Part shown: positions 1 through 6,057 of the stretch, piece by piece
How positions within the stretch are numbered: the stretch's first letter is position 1
Layout: every line of letters begins with the position of its first letter
Origin: Rhodospirillales bacterium
GTDB lineage: Bacteria; Pseudomonadota; Alphaproteobacteria; Rhodospirillales; JASLLV01
Assembly (NCBI GenBank): GCA_030754475.1
Contig: JASMAE010000044.1
Location: forward strand, 1 to 6,057
Length of the DNA: 6,057 nucleotides
Direction: 5' to 3'
Made by a program: the position numbers and the translations under genes
Notes under the pieces: generated by a model
Told to the model about the DNA's origin: nothing
The model's database searches: none
The model's input: the letters and a program-made list of their open reading frames with translations, nothing else

Positions 1-915
1 ACTTTCAACCCGCTGTTCCTGTACGGCGGCGTCGGCCTGGGCAAGACGCATCTGATGCACGCAATCGCCTGGCACATCGGCGCGCGCGATCCGTCGCGCT
101 CGGTCGTCTATCTATCGGCCGAGAAGTTCATGTACCGGTTCATCCGCGCGTTGCGTGAACGGAACATGATGGACTTCAAGGACCAATTCCGCTCGGTCGA
201 CGTTCTGATGATCGACGACGTCCAGTTCATCAGCGGCAAGGACTCGACCCAGGAGGAGTTTTTCCACACTTTCAACGACCTCGTCGATCAGGGCCGTCAG
301 ATCGTGATCTCGGCCGACAAGTCGCCCTCGGACCTCGAAGGCATGGAGGAGCGCTTGATCTCGCGGCTCAACTGCGGGCTCGTTGCCGACATTCATGCCA
401 CGACCTACGAGTTGCGCCTCGGGATCCTGGAGTCCAAGGCCGAACAGATGAACGTCCATATCCCGCGCAAGATCATGGAGTTCCTGGCCCACAGGATCAC
501 CGCCAACGTTCGCGAATTGGAAGGCGCGCTGAACCGGGTCATCGCCCACTCCCAACTGGTGGGGCGCGATATCACCATGGAAACCACCCAAGAGGTGCTG
601 CACGACCTGCTGCGCGCCAACGACCGAAGGGTCACGATCGAAGAGATCCAAAAGCGCGTTTCCGAACATTTCAACCTTCGTCTGTCGGATATGCATTCGG
701 CGCGGCGCGCGCGCTCGGTCGCGCGCCCCCGCCAGGTCGCCATGTACCTCGCCAAGCAGCTCACCACGCGCTCGTTGCCCGAGATCGGCCGCAAGTTCGG
801 CGGGCGCGACCACACCACCGTCATGCACGCGGTGCGCAAGGTCGATGAGCTTCGCGACCTCGACGCGGGGTTCGCCGAGGACGTCGAACTTCTGCGCCGC
901 ATGCTCGAGAGTTGA
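1..915 (+). CDS. dnaA: DnaA, chromosomal replication initiator, 5'-truncated by window edge
   Basis: DnaA is the AAA+ ATPase that binds DnaA boxes at oriC, opens the duplex and recruits the helicase. Reading in frame from base 1 gives 304 residues ending at TGA 913-915. Residue numbers here count from the window edge. Walker A GGVGLGKTH is at 9-17, just after TFNPLFLY. Walker B LMIDD is at 69-73. Box VII with the presumed arginine finger (RLISR) is at 118-122. The sensor II segment NVRELEGALNRV is at 169-180. The domain IV DNA-binding signature GGRDHTTVMHAVRKV is at 267-281. Aligning the Walker lysine with E. coli K178 implies about 160 missing N-terminal residues: domains I and II and the start of domain III. 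The visible part is intact, with no frameshift. One oddity is Cys at residue 124 (RLNCGL), where many DnaA proteins have Trp. Identity is certain; only the start is unseen. Confidence 0.98.
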   Translation, partial: TFNPLFLYGGVGLGKTHLMHAIAWHIGARDPSRSVVYLSAEKFMYRFIRALRERNMMDFKDQFRSVDVLMIDDVQFISGKDSTQEEFFHTFNDLVDQGRQIVISADKSPSDLEGMEERLISRLNCGLVADIHATTYELRLGILESKAEQMNVHIPRKIMEFLAHRITANVRELEGALNRVIAHSQLVGRDITMETTQEVLHDLLRANDRRVTIEEIQKRVSEHFNLRLSDMHSARRARSVARPRQVAMYLAKQLTTRSLPEIGRKFGGRDHTTVMHAVRKVDELRDLDAGFAEDVELLRRMLES

Positions 916-1001
916 GACCCCCTCGACCAAGGTCGCCGAATTGCCGCCACCAGCACGCACTCGCGGCCCTGCGGCCAATCCGCGTCGCGACGGAATTCGG
1001 T

Positions 1002-1028
1002 TTGGAATCCAAGGGCTTTTGGTATAAT
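1002..1028 (+). promoter_or_regulatory. Putative sigma70-type promoter for dnaN
   Basis: A perfect -10 hexamer TATAAT lies at 1023-1028 in the otherwise GC-rich gap after dnaA. The best -35 candidate is TTGGAA at 1002-1007, which matches TTGACA at 4 of 6 positions with a short 15-base spacer. Transcription would start near 1035 and give dnaN a leader of about 150 bases. A GAATC (GANTC) site, the recognition sequence of the alphaproteobacterial CcrM methylase, sits at 1005-1009 between the two hexamers. The -10 is persuasive; the -35 is weak and assignment to dnaN is inferred from position and strand. Confidence 0.6.
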
Positions 1029-1045
1029 GGCGGACGTTGCGCGCG

Positions 1046-1097
1046 ATGGTTCGGCGCTCGCCGTGCAGTGCCTCCCCGGGGACGATGATCGAACCAT
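1046..1097 (+). other. Possible stem-loop in the dnaN leader
   Basis: ATGGTTCG at 1046-1053 is perfectly complementary to CGAACCAT at 1090-1097, with a G-U pair possible on each side (1045/1098 and 1054/1089). The loop of about 36 bases contains a short GC-rich palindrome (CCCCGGGG, 1074-1081). The structure would lie entirely within the leader transcribed from the TATAAT promoter. No T-tract follows, so it is not an intrinsic terminator. An 8-bp stem around a long loop could arise by chance. Confidence 0.3.
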
Positions 1098-1172
1098 TCG
1101 TCGACCCTCGGCGGCGGCTAGCCTCTTCGGTCCGAGCGTCCGGCCTCGACGCGATGAGCACGGAAATTTCGC

Positions 1173-1178
1173 GATAAT
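1173..1178 (+). promoter_or_regulatory. -10-like hexamer abutting the dnaN start (possible leaderless transcript)
   Basis: GATAAT at 1173-1178 differs from TATAAT at one position and ends six bases before the dnaN ATG. A start site at the usual distance would fall on or next to the A of the ATG. No Shine-Dalgarno sequence is visible before this ATG, which fits a leaderless message. No convincing -35 is seen about 17 bases upstream, so this is weaker than the promoter at 1002-1028 and may be only the AT-rich start region. Confidence 0.25.
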
Positions 1179-1184
1179 TTCGTC

Positions 1185-2297
1185 ATGAAACTGACCATCG
1201 AACGGGCCACGTTGCTGAAGTCGCTGGGGCATGTGCAAAGCGTGGTCGAGCGCCGGAACACGATCCCGATCCTTTCCAACGTCAAGATCGAGGCGCGCGA
1301 CCAGCATCTCAGCCTCGATGCGACGGACATGGACCTCGAGATCGTCGAAACGGTCGACGCCGAAGTCGGAACCCCCGGCGCCTCGACGGTCCCGGCGCAC
1401 ACGTTGTTCGAAATCGTGCGCAAGCTGCCCGACGGCGCGCAGGTCGCGCTGGAAAGCGACGATTCGCAACTGGTGCTGGTTTCCGGACGATCGCGGTTCA
1501 GTCTGGCGTGCCTTCCCATCGAGGATTTTCCGGTGATGTCGGAAGGCGAGCTTCCGCACACATTCGCGATTCCCGCGTCCGATCTTCGCAGCATGATCGA
1601 TCACACGCGTTTCGCGATCTCGACCGAAGAGACGCGGTACTACCTGAACGGCATCTATTTGCACGCGACCGATAGCGACGGCGTCCAAGTTCTGCGCGCG
1701 GTCGCCACCGACGGTCACCGCCTGGCCAGGTTCGAGAAACCCCTGCCCGACGGCGCGGCGGGCATGGCCGGCGTGATCGTGCCCAGGAAAACGGTCGGTG
1801 AGTTGCGCCGCTTGATCGAGGATTCCGGCGACACCGTATCGGTTGCGCTGTCGGATACGCAGGTTCGCTTCTCGTTCGATTCGGCGCGCCTGACCTCGAA
1901 GCTGATCGACGGGACGTTTCCCGAATACGACCGGGTCATTCCGGCCGGAAACGACAAGGTGATGGAGGTGGACTGCAGAACCTTCGCCAATGCGGTAGAT
2001 CGGGTCTCGGCGATCTCGAGCGAGAAGTCGCGGTCGGTGAAACTGTCCTTGAAGCCGGGGAACCTGGTCCTTTCGGCGACCAGCCCCGAGATGGGAAGCG
2101 CGACCGAGGAAATCGAGGTCGTTTACGACGCCGAAGCGCTCGAGATCGGTTTCAACTCGCGATATCTGCTCGACATCGCCCAGCAGATCGAGGGCGAAAG
2201 CGCGCAGTTCATCATGGCCGACCCGGTCTCGCCGACCATCATTCGCGCGACCGGCGATTCGAGCGCGCTTTACGTTCTCATGCCCATGCGGGTCTAG
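1185..2297 (+). CDS. dnaN: DNA polymerase III subunit beta (sliding clamp)
   Basis: DnaN forms the ring-shaped homodimer that encircles DNA and tethers polymerase III; it also docks other clamp-binding replication and repair proteins. The 370-residue product matches the family length (366 in E. coli) and should fold as three similar domains of about 120 residues each. Landmarks are the N-terminus MKLTIERATLLKSL, NTIPILSNV at 25-33, ATDGHRLA at 174-181, SKLIDGTFPEYDRVIP at 238-253, and the C-terminal YVLMPMRV at 363-370, which contributes to the hydrophobic peptide-binding cleft. The ATG at 1185 is the only sensible start because an in-frame stop (TGA 1155-1157) lies ten codons upstream with no other start codon between. 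No Shine-Dalgarno sequence is evident. The gene follows dnaA by 269 bases and is closely followed by recF, so shared transcription with recF is likely. No defect seen. Confidence 0.98.
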   Translation: MKLTIERATLLKSLGHVQSVVERRNTIPILSNVKIEARDQHLSLDATDMDLEIVETVDAEVGTPGASTVPAHTLFEIVRKLPDGAQVALESDDSQLVLVSGRSRFSLACLPIEDFPVMSEGELPHTFAIPASDLRSMIDHTRFAISTEETRYYLNGIYLHATDSDGVQVLRAVATDGHRLARFEKPLPDGAAGMAGVIVPRKTVGELRRLIEDSGDTVSVALSDTQVRFSFDSARLTSKLIDGTFPEYDRVIPAGNDKVMEVDCRTFANAVDRVSAISSEKSRSVKLSLKPGNLVLSATSPEMGSATEEIEVVYDAEALEIGFNSRYLLDIAQQIEGESAQFIMADPVSPTIIRATGDSSALYVLMPMRV

Positions 2298-2303
2298 GAG
2301 GAG
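2296..2303 (+). promoter_or_regulatory. Strong Shine-Dalgarno sequence between dnaN and recF
   Basis: AGGAGGAG at 2296-2303 overlaps the dnaN stop codon (TAG 2295-2297) and is the best ribosome-binding sequence in the window. It is about 25 bases upstream of the TTG at 2328 and far from the GTG at 2385, so it fits neither common-type recF start well. Spacing is right for an in-frame CTG at 2310. It implies that recF translation is initiated close to the dnaN stop, consistent with translational coupling. Confidence 0.55.
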
Positions 2304-2327
2304 CGTGCGCTGTCCGCTCGTCAAGGC

Positions 2328-3569
2328 TTGGCACGGCTCGAGAGGAGTGCGGAGTCGCCCGCCGACGGTCGGCGCACCGCAATCGTGAGCCTGAGCTTGA
2401 GCGAGTTCCGGAACTACGGCAGTTTGCGGCTCGAGACCGACGAGCGGCCGGTGGTGCTCACCGGACCCAACGGCGCTGGCAAAACCAACTTGTTGGAGGC
2501 GGTCTCGCTTCTGACACCGGGCAAGGGGCTCCGGTCCGCCAAGCTCAGCGAGATCCTCCGGCGCCCGGGGGAACGGGGGGAACGGGCCGTCTCGGCCCCC
2601 GCGCAATCCGTCCCGGAAGCGGGCACGACGTGGGCCGTAGCGGGTCGAATCGCTACTACCGACGGGGTGGTTGAAGTGGGGACCGGCCTCGCCATGGACG
2701 GCGGCACGAAGGGGCGTGAGAGGCGCGTCGTGCGGGTCGACGGCACGCCGGTCCGGAGCCAGATGGATCTGGCCTCGATCCTGAGCGCGGTGTGGCTGAC
2801 GCCCCGCATGGACCTCATCTTTTCCGACAGCACCGCGGCGAGGCGCCGCTTCCTCGACCGACTCGTCTTCTCCCTCGACCCGCCGCACGCGCGCCGCGTC
2901 GGCAAGTACGAACACACGCTTCGCGAACGCACGCGCGTGCTGCGCGGCGGCGCGGTGCGCGGCCCGAAGGCGGACGGCCACTGGCTGAACGTTCTCGAGG
3001 ACTCGATGGCAACCACCGGAGTCGCGATCGCGGCGGCGCGGCGCGAAGTCGCAGGCCGCCTCAACCGCGTCGATGCCACTTCGCAGCGCGCGCGCGCGTT
3101 CCCGAGCGCCGAAATGACCTCGACCGGTGTGGTCGAGGAGTGGCTCGATGCAGGACCGGCGCTGGACGCCGAGGAGAAGCTGCGTGCAGCGCTGCGCGCG
3201 TCGCGCTCGAGGGATGCCGAGACCGGCGGGGCCGCCGTCGGGCCGCACCGGAGCGACGTCAAGATCACGCACGGGCGCAGCGGCCTCGCCGCGGAGCATT
3301 GCTCCACCGGCGAGCAGAAGGCGCTCCTCATCTCGGCGATCCTTTCGCTCGCGCGCTTGCAGGCGGCCGAGCGGGGCTCGGTCCCGATTCTGTTGCTCGA
3401 CGAAATCGCGGCGCGCCTCGACGAAGAGCGCCGGTGCGCATTGTTCGGAAACATCGCCGCGATAGGGGCCCAGGCCTGGCTCACTGGAACCGACGAAAGC
3501 GTTTTCGCGCCCCTCGGCGCCACCGCCCAGTACTTCCACGTCGAAGACGCAACGGTGACGCCGTGGTGA
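2328..3569 (+). CDS. recF: RecF, DNA replication and repair protein (start uncertain)
   Basis: RecF is an SMC/ABC-type ATPase that acts with RecO and RecR to load RecA at single-strand gaps and to protect or restart stalled forks. As drawn, it has 413 residues. SLSLSEFRNY (21-30) is the start of the conserved core. Walker A GPNGAGKT is at 46-53, the RecF motif TPRMDLIFSD...RRRFLDRLVFSLDP at 158-185, and GPHRSD at 305-310. The ABC signature STGEQKALL is at 326-334, Walker B LLLDE at 355-359, and the D-loop region ARLDEERR at 362-369. The length exceeds E. coli RecF (357), partly from the N-terminus and from a low-conservation insert near residues 79-100. The start is ambiguous: TTG 2328 (used here), CTG 2310 (best spaced from AGGAGGAG), or GTG 2385 (residue 20, which would begin exactly at the conserved core). 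The product identity is firm. Confidence 0.93.
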   Translation: MARLERSAESPADGRRTAIVSLSLSEFRNYGSLRLETDERPVVLTGPNGAGKTNLLEAVSLLTPGKGLRSAKLSEILRRPGERGERAVSAPAQSVPEAGTTWAVAGRIATTDGVVEVGTGLAMDGGTKGRERRVVRVDGTPVRSQMDLASILSAVWLTPRMDLIFSDSTAARRRFLDRLVFSLDPPHARRVGKYEHTLRERTRVLRGGAVRGPKADGHWLNVLEDSMATTGVAIAAARREVAGRLNRVDATSQRARAFPSAEMTSTGVVEEWLDAGPALDAEEKLRAALRASRSRDAETGGAAVGPHRSDVKITHGRSGLAAEHCSTGEQKALLISAILSLARLQAAERGSVPILLLDEIAARLDEERRCALFGNIAAIGAQAWLTGTDESVFAPLGATAQYFHVEDATVTPW

Positions 3570-3585
3570 GACGCGGCCCGAAACC

Positions 3586-3608
3586 CCGGACGGCTCAACG
3601 CCTTCCGG
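3586..3608 (+). other. Hairpin in the recF-gyrB gap
   Basis: CCGGACGGC at 3586-3594 pairs with GCCTTCCGG at 3600-3608 around a five-base loop (TCAAC, 3595-3599). Eight of nine positions pair and there is one C/T mismatch (3591/3603). It lies 17 bases after the recF stop and its 3' arm ends 19 bases before the gyrB ATG. No T-tract follows, so it is not a canonical intrinsic terminator. It could be an RNA processing or stability element, a pause site, or a structure affecting gyrB translation. Function is inferred only from position. Confidence 0.45.
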
Positions 3609-3627
3609 CCAACGAAACGAGTGGAAG

Positions 3628-6057
3628 ATGAAGGACGAAGCCTCTCCCCAAGGTCGTGCCGACGGCGGCGAGGCGTCGGAAACCTACGACGCCGAATCCA
3701 TCAAGGTGCTGCGCGGGCTCGATGCCGTGCGCAAGCGTCCCGGCATGTACATCGGCGACACCGACGACGGCTCGGGCCTCCACCACATGGTGCAAGAGGT
3801 GGTGGACAATGCGATCGACGAGGCGTTGGCCGGCTTTTGCGGGACGATCGAGGTGGTTTTGAACGCCGACGGCACCGTCAGCGTCGAGGACGACGGTCGT
3901 GGAATTCCCGTGGACATCCACAGCGAGGAGGGCGTCTCCGCGGCTGAGGTGATCATGACCCAGCTCCACGCCGGGGGGAAGTTCGACCACAACTCGTACA
4001 AGGTCTCGGGCGGTCTTCACGGGGTCGGGGTCTCGGTGGTCAACGCGCTGTCGGAATGGTTGGAACTGGTAATCTGGCGCGACGGGAACGAGCACCGGAT
4101 CCGCTTTCGAGACGGCGAACCGGAAGCACCGCTTGAGATCGGCGGCCCCGCGCCGTTCGCTGGCGACGTGGCGCGTACCGGCACGCGCGTCACGTTTCTC
4201 GCCTCGCCCCAGCACTTCACCATGACCGAGTACGACTTCGCCACGCTCGAACACCGGCTGCGGGAACTGGCCTTTCTCAATCCCGGCGTCAAGCTGGTGC
4301 TCGTCGACGATCGCCACGTCGAGTCGCAGCGGGTCGAAATGCACTACGACGGCGGGCTCAAGGCCTTCGTCGCCTACCTCGATCGCGCCAAGACCCCGGT
4401 CACCAGTGATTCGATCGAAATCATCGGAGAGCGCGACGGCATCGTCGTCGAGGTGGCCATGCAGTGGAACGACAGCTTCCACGAAACCACGCTTTGCTTC
4501 ACCAACACGATTCCGCAACGCGACGGCGGCACCCACCTGGCGGGATTTCGCGGCGCGCTGACGCGCACGGTCAACGCCTATGCAAACACGCTCGGGCTCG
4601 CGCGCAAGGAAAAGGTCACGCTCACGGGCGAGGATGCGCGCGAAGGGCTGACCTGCGTGCTCTCCGTCAAGGTGCGCGATCCCAAGTTCTCCAGCCAGAC
4701 CAAGGACAAACTTGTCTCGTCCGAGGTGCGTCCGGTGGTCGAGTCCGTCGCCGGCGAGCAGCTCGACCGCTGGCTCGAGGAGCATCCCGCCGAAGCGAGG
4801 AAGGTGATCGGCAAGATTGTCGAGGCGGCGACGGCGCGCGAAGCGGCGAGGCGGGCGCGTGATCTCACGCGGCGCAAGGGCGCCTTGGATGTGACCTCGC
4901 TTCCCGGCAAGCTCGCCGATTGCCAGGAGCGCGATCCCGAAAAGAGCGAGATGTTCATCGTCGAGGGCGATTCGGCCGGCGGCTCGGCCAAGCAGGGGCG
5001 CGATCGCGGGTTTCAGGCGATCCTGCCGCTCAGGGGAAAAATCCTCAACGTCGAACGCGCACGCGAGCACAAGATGCTGGGCTCGGCCGAGATCGTCACG
5101 CTGATCGCCGCCATCGGCACCGGCATCGGCGAAGAGGATTTCGACATCTCAAAATGCCGCTACCACCGGATCATCATCATGACGGACGCCGACGTGGACG
5201 GCAGCCATATCCGGACCCTGTTGTTGACCTTCTTCTATCGGCACATGCGCCCAATCATCGATCACGGATATCTCTATATCGCCCAACCGCCGCTCTATCG
5301 CGCCAAACGGGGCAGCTCGGAGATTTACCTCAAGGACGATGCCGCGCTCGAGGACCACCTTCTCAGCGTCGCCATCGACGACGCCGCCGTCTTCACCACC
5401 CACGACGGCACCAAACTTGCCGCCACCGATCTGCGCCGCACTCTCGAAGAAGCGCGAACCGCCAAGACCATGGTTGGCAGCCTCGGGCGCCATGTTCCGA
5501 CCGCGGTGGTCGAGCAGGCCGCCATCCTCGGCGCGCTGAACCCGCGCATCCTGTTGGATGCTGGCCAGGCTACGGAAACGGCCGAATACATCGCCCGCCG
5601 CCTCGACGCGCTCGAGGTGGAGACCGAACGCGGGTGGCGGGGCGAGTCGCTCGCCGACGGAGGCTTCGTGTTCACCCGCACGCTTCGCGGGGTTTCAGAG
5701 CGCCACGCGGTGGACGGGGCGTTGATCCGGAGCGCCGAGGCCCGCCGCCTCGACGAGAGGGCGGCCGAGCTGCAGAAGGTCTACGCCCGTCACGGAATGC
5801 TGAAGACCAAGGATGACGAATTCCCCATCACCGGTCCTATCTCGCTGATCGACACCGTGACCGCGATCGGACGCAAGGGGATCTCGATCCAACGCTACAA
5901 GGGTCTCGGCGAGATGAATCCCGACCAGCTTTGGGAAACCACGCTGGACGTGAACTCGCGCGCGCTCCTGCAGGTCAAGGTGAACCACGCCGAGGATGCC
6001 GATAACCTGTTCGGGACGCTCATGGGCGAGGCGGTCGAGCCGCGCCGCGAGTTCATC
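3628..6057 (+). CDS. gyrB: DNA gyrase subunit B, 3' end cut by window edge
   Basis: GyrB is the ATPase and TOPRIM subunit of DNA gyrase (A2B2), which introduces negative supercoils ahead of the replication fork. From ATG 3628 the frame is open for 810 codons to the window edge, with no internal stop. The GHKL ATPase residues are present: E57 and N61 in EVVDNAIDEA, D88 with GRGIP, GGLHGVGVSVVNALS as the lid/G3 region, and R151 (equivalent to E. coli R136). TOPRIM carries EGDSAGG from E446 and the metal-binding DADVDG with D522 and D524. QRYKGLGEMN is at 755-764. The region between about 545 and 735 is the extra segment typical of Gram-negative GyrB. The last residues, EAVEPRREFI, normally precede the stop by about 15-20 residues. 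Position 469 (E. coli K447) is Arg, common outside enterics. No strong Shine-Dalgarno precedes the ATG, and no better upstream in-frame start exists. Confidence 0.97.
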   Translation, partial: MKDEASPQGRADGGEASETYDAESIKVLRGLDAVRKRPGMYIGDTDDGSGLHHMVQEVVDNAIDEALAGFCGTIEVVLNADGTVSVEDDGRGIPVDIHSEEGVSAAEVIMTQLHAGGKFDHNSYKVSGGLHGVGVSVVNALSEWLELVIWRDGNEHRIRFRDGEPEAPLEIGGPAPFAGDVARTGTRVTFLASPQHFTMTEYDFATLEHRLRELAFLNPGVKLVLVDDRHVESQRVEMHYDGGLKAFVAYLDRAKTPVTSDSIEIIGERDGIVVEVAMQWNDSFHETTLCFTNTIPQRDGGTHLAGFRGALTRTVNAYANTLGLARKEKVTLTGEDAREGLTCVLSVKVRDPKFSSQTKDKLVSSEVRPVVESVAGEQLDRWLEEHPAEARKVIGKIVEAATAREAARRARDLTRRKGALDVTSLPGKLADCQERDPEKSEMFIVEGDSAGGSAKQGRDRGFQAILPLRGKILNVERAREHKMLGSAEIVTLIAAIGTGIGEEDFDISKCRYHRIIIMTDADVDGSHIRTLLLTFFYRHMRPIIDHGYLYIAQPPLYRAKRGSSEIYLKDDAALEDHLLSVAIDDAAVFTTHDGTKLAATDLRRTLEEARTAKTMVGSLGRHVPTAVVEQAAILGALNPRILLDAGQATETAEYIARRLDALEVETERGWRGESLADGGFVFTRTLRGVSERHAVDGALIRSAEARRLDERAAELQKVYARHGMLKTKDDEFPITGPISLIDTVTAIGRKGISIQRYKGLGEMNPDQLWETTLDVNSRALLQVKVNHAEDADNLFGTLMGEAVEPRREFI

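Noticed and set aside
260..268. DnaA-box-like TTTTCCACA inside dnaA
   Set aside because: One mismatch to TTATCCACA, but it encodes the conserved EEFFHTFND segment of DnaA and stands alone, so coding constraint and chance explain it.
924..935. Short palindrome CGACC-AA-GGTCG after the dnaA stop as a terminator
   Set aside because: The loop would be too tight for the full 5-bp stem, leaving four pairs, and no T-tract follows.
2567..2586. G-quadruplex in recF
   Set aside because: Only three closely spaced G runs of three or more are present; the next run upstream (2525-2528) is too far for a canonical motif.
405..3539. Antisense open reading frame of 1044 codons spanning dnaA, dnaN and recF
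   Set aside because: It crosses three well-supported sense genes and two gaps. Its translation is rich in Arg, Ala, Gly, Asp and His with no recognisable domain. GC-rich third codon positions make stop codons rare in the opposing frame, which explains its length.
3595..5070. Antisense open reading frame of 491 codons opposite gyrB
   Set aside because: It lies opposite the conserved ATPase and TOPRIM-leading part of gyrB, has no domain I recognise, and has the composition expected of a GC-rich shadow.
4920..5816. Sense-strand open frame of 298 codons inside gyrB
   Set aside because: It is an out-of-frame reading of gyrB with extreme Arg/His content. The gyrB frame here carries the invariant TOPRIM motifs.
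1..6057. Mobile element, CRISPR, toxin-antitoxin or novel accessory system
   Set aside because: The four core genes occupy nearly all the sequence with short gaps; no repeats, transposase motifs, RNA genes or unexplained coding stretches were found.

Overview
The window is a GC-rich chromosomal segment carrying the replication and topology gene cluster dnaA - dnaN - recF - gyrB, all on the + strand. The protein features point to an alphaproteobacterium. RecF has the alphaproteobacterial style of C-terminal half (STGEQKALL, LLLDE, WLTGTD), DnaA has the segment GLVADI...TYELRLGIL, and GyrB is a long form of about 800 residues with the Gram-negative insertion. Contiguous dnaA-dnaN-recF-gyrB is an ancestral arrangement that some alphaproteobacteria keep (a Rhodospirillales-like lineage would fit). 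The lineage is inferred from remembered family features, not from a search.

Layout. 1-915 is the 3' two thirds of dnaA, cut by the left window edge just upstream of Walker A. 916-1184 is a 269-base gap with a good sigma70-type -10 box (TATAAT, 1023-1028), a possible leader stem-loop, and an AT-rich patch immediately before dnaN. 1185-2297 is a complete dnaN. After a short gap holding a strong Shine-Dalgarno sequence comes a complete recF (taken as 2328-3569, start uncertain). A 57-58 base gap with a stable hairpin separates recF from gyrB, which starts at 3628 and runs off the right edge, probably only about 15-20 codons short of its stop.

How the genes work together. DnaA initiates chromosome replication, DnaN is the sliding clamp of DNA polymerase III, RecF helps load RecA at gapped or stalled forks, and GyrB is the ATPase subunit of DNA gyrase, which removes the positive supercoils made by the fork. 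The short gaps suggest that dnaN, recF and perhaps gyrB share transcripts from the promoter downstream of dnaA.

I see no mobile element, CRISPR array, tRNA or rRNA gene, or undescribed system. This is an ordinary core region. The points worth a second look are regulatory: the dnaN leader, the recF start, and the hairpin before gyrB. A further point is a G-rich, poorly conserved insert in RecF. The very long antisense reading frames are GC-driven shadows.
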